From assembly GCA_902627595.1 (NCBI GenBank), contig CACOJO010000006.1, positions 1 through 64,000 of the forward strand: a stretch of 64,000 bases of DNA, read 5' to 3'. The number at the start of each line of letters is the position of its first letter. Position 1 is the stretch's first letter. Source of the stretch: an uncultured SAR86 cluster bacterium (lineage in GTDB: Bacteria > Pseudomonadota > Gammaproteobacteria > Magnimaribacterales > AG-339-G14). Positions 45,720-52,933 of the stretch are shown in pieces. Below the pieces are notes generated by a model that did no database searches, was not told the DNA's origin, and worked only from the letters and a program-made list of their open reading frames with translations. The position numbers and the translations under genes are program-made.

Positions 45720-46073
45720 TTAATCATGACTTGCCCCATCCACTATAGCTATGTCTCTTTCTTTTGGAGCATCTAAATCATTTAGACAAGCAAAATTAAC
45801 AGCGATTTGATCTGGATGTCTTCTTCTCTTGTGGTGTGTATAAACCCCACATTCTTTACAAAAGTAATGCTCTGCAATGTGTTTATTCCATTTATACAAA
45901 CCTAAAAATTCCTTGCCTTTTATTAAGCTAAAAAATTCTTGAGATATTGGTTTCATAATTATTGATTTTTTCCTGCATAAAGAACAATTGCATCTATATA
46001 AATCTTTAAAGACATTATTCGTTTCTATTTGGAAACATACTTTCTTACAATGGCAAAATCCTTGATACAACAT
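45720..46073 (-). CDS. GFA-family (glutathione-dependent formaldehyde-activating-like) zinc protein
   Basis: 117 residues. The cysteine pattern is complete: CHCKK near residue 7, CNCSLC around 29-34 and FCKECGVYTHHK around 71-82, which bind two zinc ions in the GFA/CENP-V fold. The prototype was reported to help glutathione react with formaldehyde; many relatives have other roles. It lies next to the glutathione S-transferase cluster, which fits a glutathione-linked detoxification context. Confidence 0.9.
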   Translation of the reverse strand: MLYQGFCHCKKVCFQIETNNVFKDLYRCNCSLCRKKSIIMKPISQEFFSLIKGKEFLGLYKWNKHIAEHYFCKECGVYTHHKRRRHPDQIAVNFACLNDLDAPKERDIAIVDGASHD

Positions 46074-46100
46074 TCTTCTACTTTATCAAATACTCTCTTC

Positions 46101-46123
46101 TCAGCATATGTAACTCATGCTGA
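46101..46123. repeat. Inverted repeat 1 upstream of the restriction gene
   Basis: TCAGCAT at 46101-46107 and its exact reverse complement ATGCTGA at 46117-46123, with a 9-nt spacer. It lies between the divergent GFA gene and the restriction endonuclease gene. It has no T-tract, so it reads as an operator-like or hairpin element rather than a terminator. Confidence 0.5.
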
Positions 46124-46136
46124 CTCAAAAAAATCT

Positions 46137-46165
46137 CTGAAGTTTCTTAATACGAATAACTTCAG
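46137..46165. repeat. Inverted repeat 2 upstream of the restriction gene
   Basis: CTGAAGTT at 46137-46144 and the exact reverse complement AACTTCAG at 46158-46165, 13-nt spacer. It follows repeat 1 by 13 nt and ends 78 nt before the endonuclease start. A regulatory site for expression of the restriction gene is possible. Confidence 0.5.
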
Positions 46166-46243
46166 TATTTTCTTTTATTGTAAAAATAACCTAAAAGAAT
46201 TGTAATTAAATTTAATTCATTTACTCTTTAGAAATTCTCTTGA

Positions 46244-47101
46244 ATGAAGACATTTAAAATGAATCAAGATAAGCAACAGAAAATATTGAAAATTTTTGAA
46301 GCTGATTTAAAGAGTTTCGCAGACTCTCTAGTTAAAGACTACTCTTTGGGTGGTTCTAAAAGAGGCAACATAGAGAAAAAAAAGAATAATTTTTTAATTG
46401 CTGGATTAGGAAAAGAAATCATGGTTTATTCTGCCTTGATGAGGTCACTTGACTCAAGTTTAGGAAATAGAATAGAAAATTTAGCCCTAAAGGTTGCAAA
46501 AGCTTCTGGTTATACGGTTTCTCAAGGTGTAAAGGGTTCGTTGTCCAGCGAGACAACCAAAAAGATTGCAACCTTGCTAGCGTCTTATAAAGATAAAAAA
46601 AGCGACAAGAAACCAGTTTCTAGTGATTTATTACTATTAGAAGAGGCAATTGAAAATTCAGAAGGAAAGCCCAAATTTCACAATTCTGATTACTTGTTAG
46701 CAAAAGAAGAAAACGGAGTCCTACATTTTAGTCTTTTAGAATTAAAAATTGGGGGCGACTTAGATAATAAAAAAGCTAGATCTGAAAAAAGAGCAATATT
46801 AGAGCAATACGCTATTCTGTATAGTCAACACAAAGAAAAAATAAAGAAAGGTAAAGTAAAAATCTCCATATTTTTTGCTACTGCTTATAATAAAGACTCA
46901 CTTGATGATGGCTCAGAAAATTGGAAACAAGGTTCGGTAAGAAGTTTTTTTGCTCCTGACGAATTTCTAATAGGAAAGGATTTTTGGAATTATATATGTG
47001 ATGACGAAAATGGCTGGGATCTAATTACATTGGCTTACAAGAAAAACAGCCCTTATATTAAAAATGCTTTAAAAATTGTTATTGACTCATTTAAAGACTG
47101 A
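46244..47101 (+). CDS. Type II restriction endonuclease, PD-(D/E)XK, TdeIII-like
   Basis: 285 residues. The catalytic core is NSDYLLAKE (Asp149) followed by LLELKIGGDLDNKKARSEK, giving Glu166-Leu-Lys168, a PD-(D/E)XK site; the KIGGDLDNKKA motif recalls the TdeIII/MjaII endonuclease family. The adjacent, convergent DNA adenine methyltransferase (14 nt apart) supports a restriction-modification pair. TdeIII relatives are known for GGNCC, which an adenine methylase could not protect in general, so the cut site here must be checked. No ribosome-binding site is evident. Confidence 0.72.
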   Translation: MKTFKMNQDKQQKILKIFEADLKSFADSLVKDYSLGGSKRGNIEKKKNNFLIAGLGKEIMVYSALMRSLDSSLGNRIENLALKVAKASGYTVSQGVKGSLSSETTKKIATLLASYKDKKSDKKPVSSDLLLLEEAIENSEGKPKFHNSDYLLAKEENGVLHFSLLELKIGGDLDNKKARSEKRAILEQYAILYSQHKEKIKKGKVKISIFFATAYNKDSLDDGSENWKQGSVRSFFAPDEFLIGKDFWNYICDDENGWDLITLAYKKNSPYIKNALKIVIDSFKD

Positions 47102-47115
47102 TTATCTATTATAAA

Positions 47116-48225
47116 TCAAGAATAATTCTTTATAATCAAATGAGTAACATCTTTGATATTTCTGTCCATAAAACTCACATTATATTTTTTATCAACCGTT
47201 GAAATATTTAGATTCTTATCTTCATAAAGACTCATGATAAATTCAGTTGATTTAATGACTAACATCCATTTTGCTTTTACATCATTTATAAGAAATTTAG
47301 CTAATCTAATTTGATCATTTCTCTCAAACTCGTTTTGGGCATATGTGCTAAATTCACTGTCGTAGGGTGGATCTAAGAAGATAAAGTCATTACTTGATAG
47401 ACTTTTGCAAGAAAAGAATTTTTCAAAATCTAAATTTTCGAAAGACGTTTTTTTAAACCTCTCAACTAGTTTGGAAGAAGCATAGTAATCAATTTTCTTT
47501 TTCAACGAATTATTGTTATAACCAATTCCACCATAAGGAACATTGAACTTTCCTTGAGCGTTATATCTGAACATGCCGCTGTAGCAATACATCCGAATAA
47601 ATAAAAAAATTGCGTTGTATTCCTGCTTTGAAACAACTAACTCACTTGGATAATTGTATAACTTTCTTACATAGGTATAGAAAGCACTTTTAAGAGCGCT
47701 TAGAAAAATTTTTCGTAAGTCCTCATCTGGTAAACGTCCTTTTTTCATTTCCATAGATTTAGTTCTCTTGAATTTATTGATGAACGATTTATTAATTTCA
47801 ATTTCTAAAATACTCTGTCTGTTCTTGTTTTTTTCTAGTTGAGATGACAAATTAAATGAAATGGAATTTATAAAATCCTTTATTCCTTTTTTTGTTTGAC
47901 TATCGTTAAAGAAAAGGTCATACATTTTGATTATTTGGTCTTCATCATCAGCAAAAAACTCTGCTATGCAATCCCAATTAGAGTTGAGCAAATTCAGATG
48001 TTTAAAAAAAGTTGAATTTTGCTCCTTGATAGACTGATAAAAGCCAATCAATTCTTCGGAAATATCATTTACATAATAAAGACCGTTTACTTTATCTAAG
48101 CTGAAATAAACTGCTCCACCACCGAAAAAAGGTTCATAGTAATTATCTATAACAGCGGGAATTTCAGGGAGTATGAATTTTAGTTCTCTTCCCTTTCCGC
48201 CTGGCCACTTTAATAAAGTTTGCAT
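47116..48225 (-). CDS. D12-class N6-adenine DNA methyltransferase
   Basis: 369 residues. LLKWPGGKGR at the N-terminus (residues 4-13) is the SAM-binding motif of the D12 (Dam-like) class, EPFFGGGAVYFSL follows at 31-43, and the catalytic DPPYDSEF begins at residue 285. The protein is about 90 residues longer than Dam; the large middle segment (roughly 60-210) would hold the target-recognition domain. It would methylate adenine in the site cut by the opposing endonuclease. It is 5 nt from the 510-residue nuclease gene on the same strand. Confidence 0.9.
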   Translation of the reverse strand: MQTLLKWPGGKGRELKFILPEIPAVIDNYYEPFFGGGAVYFSLDKVNGLYYVNDISEELIGFYQSIKEQNSTFFKHLNLLNSNWDCIAEFFADDEDQIIKMYDLFFNDSQTKKGIKDFINSISFNLSSQLEKNKNRQSILEIEINKSFINKFKRTKSMEMKKGRLPDEDLRKIFLSALKSAFYTYVRKLYNYPSELVVSKQEYNAIFLFIRMYCYSGMFRYNAQGKFNVPYGGIGYNNNSLKKKIDYYASSKLVERFKKTSFENLDFEKFFSCKSLSSNDFIFLDPPYDSEFSTYAQNEFERNDQIRLAKFLINDVKAKWMLVIKSTEFIMSLYEDKNLNISTVDKKYNVSFMDRNIKDVTHLIIKNYS

Positions 48226-48229
48226 TAAT

Positions 48230-49762
48230 TTAAATTTCTAAAAGCTTTGCATAAATTGCGTACATGGCATAGGTATCAAGCCTGCAGTATTCTCGCAAAT
48301 TATTTCTTTTGATTTTAATTTCTTCCTCTGACAAAGACTGCATTTTCTTGAAAGTACTTGAGGCTGTTCCTCCATCACTTATTTCTAAATTGTCATAATC
48401 TAATTCTTTATTTTCTGGACATAATGCAGGCAAGACATTTTTTAATGAAAAGCTTCCTTTAAAATTTAAATCGTAATATCCGCCACTTCTAAATGGAATA
48501 ATTAAATCAAGAAATCTCTCATTAAAAGAAAGCAGTTGTTCTGCTAAATCCGGACAATGCTCTGCAAGAGATTTAATGCATTTTTTTTCGAAAGACTCGT
48601 TATAAGCCATGATGGTTCCCTGAGCTGGTAAATGTTTGATCATGCTCTCCGCTATTGATCGTCGGGGATCGATTTCATGATTTGCTAAGAATTCATAATG
48701 ACCCTCATCAATTTTCAACTTTTCTTCAATATTGCTTTGAATGTGCAAAGAATACTGAAAAGGTACTTGCATATGAGGTTTTTGCCTTTCGAAAACTGGA
48801 ACAGCATCACTGAAAGTTTCAAAATCAAAATAACTTATTGGATATTGAACTTTTTCTATAAATTCTCTAATAACCTTTTTATCAATAATAGGCTGTTTTA
48901 TTTTATAAGCCTGAAGTTGTTTTTGTTGAATATTAGTAAATCCAGACTCGTCTTGAATTTTCTCAAAAGTGTCGATGCCCATCTCATAAAGATCTATTTT
49001 CTTCTTTGTATTCAATCTATATAAGGTAAAAATAGAATTTAAATCATCCTTATTTTTGGGCCAACAATTGTCTTGATAAACACAATCGTGAGGTTTTTTA
49101 CAATGAGAGCTTATTTTGATTTTTGGTTTGTCATTTTGAGAGGATAAGATTTTAAGTTTATAAATTTTTTGCTCTACCGCTTTGCTATTTTGATTAGCTA
49201 TTTCTGTAACATTCTTTTTTTTGAAAAATTCATCAGGAATTATCTCTGAGGATTTTTCATAGGTGTTATTCAAAACAGCAACATATAAATTATTGAGCTT
49301 AATTTCTGGAATTTTTTTTAATACATGCCATTGCAAACTTGCATCATCCTTGTGATAGTCTTTAACGCTTGATGATGACTTTACTTCATAAATATCCCAG
49401 CCATCTTTTGTTTTGTTCATTAAATCAACCCTGATGAATATTCCATCATGTAAGAAAGAAGCTTCATATAACCTTTTAATTCCCAATGAAATTTTCTCCA
49501 TAGTGATATCGTGCATATCTTGATAATTTCCATCTAAAAAAGGTATTTCCTCTCCTCCAGGAAATAGCATTTTGGAGATCTCACCCACCTCATCACCCGC
49601 TGCTAATCTTTCTTGAGCTGCTTCATCTTGGGGGTTGGTTTCCGGATACTGATTATGCTTGAACCAAAAAGATTTCTCACATTGTTGGCCAAGAATATAA
49701 CTAGACTTGGATATTACTTTGAGTTTTTTCTTTTGAGCCACTTTATTAATTATTTTATACAA
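48230..49762 (-). CDS. DUF2779-type protein: Cas4-like Fe-S nuclease fused to a DEDD exonuclease
   Basis: 510 residues. The N-half has the Cas4/AddB-like pattern: Cys28 in QQCEKSFW, a PD-(D/E)XK site with Asp113 and Glu126-Val-Lys128 (WDIYEVKSSSS), and Cys221, Cys227 and Cys233, four cysteines suited to a 4Fe-4S cluster. The C-half is RNase-H-like: YFDFETF (Asp313, Glu315), AYNESFEKKC, DLIIPF (Asp419) and EYCRLDTYAM (Tyr492, Asp496), as in DEDDy 3'-5' exonucleases. The combination fits DUF2779 proteins. It shares an operon with the methyltransferase, so a role in defence or repair is likely; activity is inferred. Confidence 0.83.
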   Translation of the reverse strand: MYKIINKVAQKKKLKVISKSSYILGQQCEKSFWFKHNQYPETNPQDEAAQERLAAGDEVGEISKMLFPGGEEIPFLDGNYQDMHDITMEKISLGIKRLYEASFLHDGIFIRVDLMNKTKDGWDIYEVKSSSSVKDYHKDDASLQWHVLKKIPEIKLNNLYVAVLNNTYEKSSEIIPDEFFKKKNVTEIANQNSKAVEQKIYKLKILSSQNDKPKIKISSHCKKPHDCVYQDNCWPKNKDDLNSIFTLYRLNTKKKIDLYEMGIDTFEKIQDESGFTNIQQKQLQAYKIKQPIIDKKVIREFIEKVQYPISYFDFETFSDAVPVFERQKPHMQVPFQYSLHIQSNIEEKLKIDEGHYEFLANHEIDPRRSIAESMIKHLPAQGTIMAYNESFEKKCIKSLAEHCPDLAEQLLSFNERFLDLIIPFRSGGYYDLNFKGSFSLKNVLPALCPENKELDYDNLEISDGGTASSTFKKMQSLSEEEIKIKRNNLREYCRLDTYAMYAIYAKLLEI

Positions 49763-49790
49763 ATTTTGAATGGGAACTTATTTTAAGTAG

Positions 49791-50795
49791 CTAATTCTGA
49801 AAATTTCCTAAAATACTAGGAATTATTTCGGGCAGAAGTTGGTCAGGAATCTCGTGGCCAACTCCATCGAGGATTAATTTTTTTGAATTTGGAATGTTGT
49901 CATATAAATATATTCCATGATCGACTGGTATTAGAGGATCTTCAGCACCATGAATAACTAAAGTTGGTTTTTTGATAAGTTTTAAACTAATTGCTCTATT
50001 TGGGCTGGCTCCTACTGCAGCTATTTGAGCATTTGATATATTGATACCTTGCTCTAGCCTGATTTTTGCTTCTCTAATGAAAAGTTCTTCATCAAATGGA
50101 AAGCGAGAACCCCTCAATGATCTTTCGGTTACTAGTAAAGCTTCTTCTTCCTTACCATTCAAATTTAAAATAAAGGATTCTTTCATAGACTTCTTAAAGC
50201 GGTCGCTTGGACCAGATAAGCCAGGGGTATCGAACCCTGGAGTTGTAAAGAAAAGTGTTAATGATTTAACTCTTTCAGGATATTCTAAGGCCAATACCTG
50301 AGCTATCATTCCACCCATAGATGCTCCTATGATGTGAGCTTCACCAATACCCATATTATCAAGCAACATGACTCCGTCATTTGCCATATCACTTAAGTTA
50401 TATTCAGCTGGAGCTGGATTTTCCATATTGAATTTACCCTCTTCATTAAAAATAAAGCCAAAAATAAATTCAACAAAATATTCTTTCAGAAAATTAGGTA
50501 ATATCTTAATGAAGCTTATTAATCCTGGCTCTTCTGTAACCCAAGTACTCTTTCCTATATCTCGATTATCAAAAATAATGACATGTAAATCTTTATCAAC
50601 TAGACCTTGGATGAACTTTTCAGACCAAACTTTACTGTTTGAATTTAATCCCATAATCATCAAAACTGCAGGATCTGCTGGATTTCCAAAGGAATTCCAC
50701 CAAATGTCTAAACCGTTTATTTTTGAAATATTTCCTTCTTCTGATCCAAGGTTCATGCTCAAGAAGGTAAGAATTAAAATTAGTGATTTCTTCAT
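49791..50795 (-). CDS. Alpha/beta hydrolase with signal peptide
   Basis: 334 residues, signal peptide 1-17. VLMIMGLNSNSKVWSEKF, FDNRDIGKSTW, the nucleophile GASMGGMIAQVLAL (Gly-X-Ser-X-Gly) and the C-terminal GVGHEIPDQL with the His give a complete catalytic set. It resembles the aclacinomycin methylesterase-type hydrolases. Its start codon is 7 nt from the distal copy of the guaA 3' end, so before insertion of the element it probably followed guaA directly. Confidence 0.86.
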   Translation of the reverse strand: MKKSLILILTFLSMNLGSEEGNISKINGLDIWWNSFGNPADPAVLMIMGLNSNSKVWSEKFIQGLVDKDLHVIIFDNRDIGKSTWVTEEPGLISFIKILPNFLKEYFVEFIFGFIFNEEGKFNMENPAPAEYNLSDMANDGVMLLDNMGIGEAHIIGASMGGMIAQVLALEYPERVKSLTLFFTTPGFDTPGLSGPSDRFKKSMKESFILNLNGKEEEALLVTERSLRGSRFPFDEELFIREAKIRLEQGINISNAQIAAVGASPNRAISLKLIKKPTLVIHGAEDPLIPVDHGIYLYDNIPNSKKLILDGVGHEIPDQLLPEIIPSILGNFQN

Positions 50796-50801
50796 AGTTA
50801 A

Positions 50802-50815
50802 TTTATTCCCACTCA
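50802..50815. repeat. Distal direct repeat of the guaA 3' end (putative attachment site)
   Basis: The 14 nt TTTATTCCCACTCA are identical to 52920-52933 and the match continues with two substitutions over the next 6 nt. Read on the reverse strand the locus encodes ITEWE followed by TAA, against ATIEWE-stop at the real guaA terminus. Such a duplicated gene end is what site-specific integration into guaA leaves at the far border. Confidence 0.75.
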
Positions 50816-50831
50816 GTAATAACCCAATTTT

Positions 50832-50861
50832 AAACCCTTATAGCACATAGGTTTCAAGGGT
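50832..50861. repeat. Overlapping inverted repeats at the island border
   Basis: AAACC (50832-50836) pairs with GGTTT (50850-50854) and ACCCTT (50834-50839) with AAGGGT (50856-50861). The two pairings exclude each other. Short symmetrical elements beside an attachment site could bind a recombinase; no function is proved. Confidence 0.4.
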
Positions 50862-50872
50862 GTTGAGAAAAA

Positions 50873-50893
50873 TGTGTAACTTTTGTGTAACTT
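50873..50893. repeat. Tandem direct repeat TGTGTAACTT near the island border
   Basis: TGTGTAACTT at 50873-50882 recurs at 50884-50893, an 11-bp period, about one turn of the helix. It lies 58 nt inside the element from its distal border and 73 nt before the HNH gene. Arm-type integrase or excisionase sites often look like this; a transcription-factor site for the HNH operon is the alternative. Confidence 0.5.
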
Positions 50894-50966
50894 TAATTAA
50901 ATTATTCACTATTCAAGTTCTAAAAATAAAACTTATAATAAATTCGATATTTATTAAGAGGGATAA

Positions 50967-52133
50967 ATGCAAAATTGGCGAAATTTTATGGTTAAGGTTA
51001 TGACTCAATTAGGAGAAGAGTCTAATCTTACTAGAGATATTTATCCTCTTGTTGAGTCTATGGCTAATAAGGGAGATTTAGGTGAGAAGTGGAAAGCTCG
51101 TGTAAGAACAACTCTTGAAGAAAATTCATCAGATTGTGATGCCTATACTGGGCGATATGATTTATTTGAAAATAAATCAAAAGGCAAGGGTAATTGGGCA
51201 TTACGAAATCTTAAAAAGAAAAAAAATGGAACTAAATTTGCAATTGCGCCAACAGACTTAAATTGGTTCGAGCAGTTAAGGAATGAAGGTTATGATCAAT
51301 CTCCGGTAAACTTTTGGACACCAACTCCTTGGAATATAAAGCAACTACAGAAAGGAGATAAACTTTTCTTTATGCTTAAATCCCCTATTCGTAAAATTGG
51401 TGGTTATGGAAAGTTCATTGATTATCAAAATATGACACCTTCTGAAGCATGGCAAAAATATGGAACAAATAATGGAGTTAAAAATCTTGAGGATTTAGAA
51501 GCTAGAACAAAGTTTTATATTGATAAACAATCGGCAGATAATTCATACAACTCGATAGGATGTATCCTTCTAGATAATTTAGAATTTTTTAATAATGAAG
51601 ATTTCAAATCTTCAGAAAGCTACCTTGGTGTTAACTTTCCAAATCAAGTAGTAAAAATAAAATACTTTGACATCAACGCTAAAGAAAGAAAAATTCCTAA
51701 GCCAAAAGATTTAACTATAACAGAGGAATTTATTTCTCAGAAAAGTAAGAAAAAAAAGAAAACCAAAGTAAATACTAATCAAAGAAAAGGGCAACAAAAG
51801 TTTAGAGATGATGTCCTTTTGGCTTATAACAACAAGTGTGCAATTACAGGTATAAACGATGAATATGCTCTTGAGGCTGCTCATATAGAGAGTTACATCA
51901 ATGAAAAAAGTAATCATATAAAAAATGGAATATGCTTGAGAGCAGATATTCATAAGCTTTTTGATAAAAACCTTATTGGAATTAAAGGTGATTTTAAAAT
52001 ATTTATTAGTCCCGTATTAAAAGATAAGGAATACACAAAGCTAAAAAATAAGAAAATAAATTTACCAAAAAATAAAGATTTTTATCCTTTGAAAAAACTT
52101 TTAAATGAAAAATTCAAATCTTTTAGGAGATAA
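50967..52133 (+). CDS. HNH endonuclease with PUA/EVE-like middle domain (possible modification-dependent restriction enzyme)
   Basis: 388 residues behind GAGGG and ATG at 50967. Residues 1-80 look like a DNA-binding helical domain with RVRTTLEENSSD; residues 88-245 have an EVE/PUA-like pattern (FWTPTPWNIKQLQKGDKLFFML, then GGYGKFIDY), a fold used to read modified bases; a Lys-rich linker (258-275) joins the HNH domain, with Cys291, AAHIESY (His306), Asn320 and ADIHKLFD (His329). This order is that of type IV-like enzymes that cut modified DNA. Its last codons contain the AGGAGA ribosome-binding site of the next gene. Confidence 0.85.
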   Translation: MQNWRNFMVKVMTQLGEESNLTRDIYPLVESMANKGDLGEKWKARVRTTLEENSSDCDAYTGRYDLFENKSKGKGNWALRNLKKKKNGTKFAIAPTDLNWFEQLRNEGYDQSPVNFWTPTPWNIKQLQKGDKLFFMLKSPIRKIGGYGKFIDYQNMTPSEAWQKYGTNNGVKNLEDLEARTKFYIDKQSADNSYNSIGCILLDNLEFFNNEDFKSSESYLGVNFPNQVVKIKYFDINAKERKIPKPKDLTITEEFISQKSKKKKKTKVNTNQRKGQQKFRDDVLLAYNNKCAITGINDEYALEAAHIESYINEKSNHIKNGICLRADIHKLFDKNLIGIKGDFKIFISPVLKDKEYTKLKNKKINLPKNKDFYPLKKLLNEKFKSFRR

Positions 52134-52134
52134 A

Positions 52135-52476
52135 ATGAATATAGAAAAAATAAATAATGAAATTATAAAATTTGTTGAAGAAAGGGATTGGGAAAAGTTT
52201 CATACACCAAAAAATATTTCCATGGCTTTGTCAGTTGAAGCTTCAGAGTTATTAGAAATTTTTCAATGGCATGATGATGATAGTTTCAATGAAAATAAAG
52301 AGAAATTAACAAATTTATCAAAAGATGAAGTTGCTGATATCTTTTATTACCTTCTAAGAATGTGTCAGATATTAGAAATAGACTTAGAAAAAGTCTTTTT
52401 CGAAAAAATGAAAAAAAATGTCTTAAAATACCCTAAGGAGAAATATCAAGGGAAATCGACATGGGAAAATAATTAA
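52135..52476 (+). CDS. dCTPase/MazG-like nucleotide pyrophosphohydrolase
   Basis: 113 residues from the ATG at 52135, one nucleotide after the HNH stop and correctly spaced from AGGAGA; an upstream in-frame ATG inside the HNH gene is less likely. HTPKNISMALSVEASELLEIFQW and DEVADIFYYLLRMC carry the Mg2+ ligands Glu35, Glu38, Glu65 and Asp68 of the all-alpha NTP-PPase fold, in the form of DCTPP1/RS21-C6 proteins. Those hydrolyse dCTP and modified dCTPs. The tight coupling to a putative modified-DNA nuclease suggests a joint role. Confidence 0.88.
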   Translation: MNIEKINNEIIKFVEERDWEKFHTPKNISMALSVEASELLEIFQWHDDDSFNENKEKLTNLSKDEVADIFYYLLRMCQILEIDLEKVFFEKMKKNVLKYPKEKYQGKSTWENN

Positions 52477-52488
52477 AATATTGAAGAA

Positions 52489-52875
52489 CTAATAGCTTTG
52501 TTTAGCCCTTATAACCCCTCTAACACCACCCTCAGGATCTTTGACATCATCTTTCCTTCTTGGAATTAAATGAATATGACAATGCATGATTGTTTGCCCG
52601 GCATCTTTCCCTGAGTTAACGCCTATATTAAATCCTGTTACGGAATTATCTTCTTCTAATATTTTATTTCTCTGATCAGAGAGTAAATCGTTAACTGCTT
52701 TAATTTCAGATTCATCGATATCAAAATAATTTTCAAAATGACGCTTTGGTATAATTAGTGAGTGAAATTTGGTAACAGGATATTTATCAAAGATAACATA
52801 GGCGAGCTTATTTTCATTTATAATTCTATTTGAAGGTATATTACAAAATAAACAATTATTATTAATATTTTTCAT
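52489..52875 (-). CDS. HIT-family nucleotide hydrolase
   Basis: 128 residues. CLFCNIPSN at the N-terminus (Cys8, Cys11) and the histidine triad MHCHIHLIPRR (His98, His100, His102) are complete, with the GQTIMH lead-in. HIT proteins of this group hydrolyse dinucleoside polyphosphates, AMP-lysine or related phosphoramidates. It faces the pyrophosphohydrolase gene (12-nt gap) inside the island and lies 45 nt from the guaA stop. Confidence 0.92.
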   Translation of the reverse strand: MKNINNNCLFCNIPSNRIINENKLAYVIFDKYPVTKFHSLIIPKRHFENYFDIDESEIKAVNDLLSDQRNKILEEDNSVTGFNIGVNSGKDAGQTIMHCHIHLIPRRKDDVKDPEGGVRGVIRAKQSY

Positions 52876-52919
52876 TCTACCCTTAATAATTTTATATATA
52901 AGTTATTGATTTTATTCAC

Positions 52920-52933
52920 TTTATTCCCACTCA
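52920..52933. repeat. guaA-proximal copy of the 14-bp direct repeat (putative attachment site)
   Basis: The last codons and stop of guaA (reverse strand) fall in TTTATTCCCACTCA, the same 14 nt as at 50802-50815. Because guaA keeps its proper end, integration did not disrupt the gene, as usual for this target. Confidence 0.75.

Larger units (their letters stand above)
50802..52933. mobile_element. Small genomic island integrated at the 3' end of guaA
   Basis: About 2.1 kb between the two copies of the guaA-end repeat. Content: HNH endonuclease, dCTPase-like pyrophosphohydrolase and HIT protein. The genes look unlike core metabolism and the left border holds repeated sequences suitable for recombinase binding. 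guaA is a known integration target for tyrosine-recombinase islands. No integrase is inside, so the element is a remnant or is moved in trans. The borders are seen in the sequence; mobility is inferred. Confidence 0.68.

Noticed and set aside
45720..46073. Zinc-cysteine protein considered as part of the restriction island
   Set aside because: The cysteine pattern is that of GFA proteins, and it is divergent from the restriction gene, so it is placed with the glutathione cluster.
46074..49790. Restriction and DUF2779 genes as a second copy of the guaA island
   Set aside because: No third copy of the guaA-end repeat was found at either side, so a separate origin is all that can be said.
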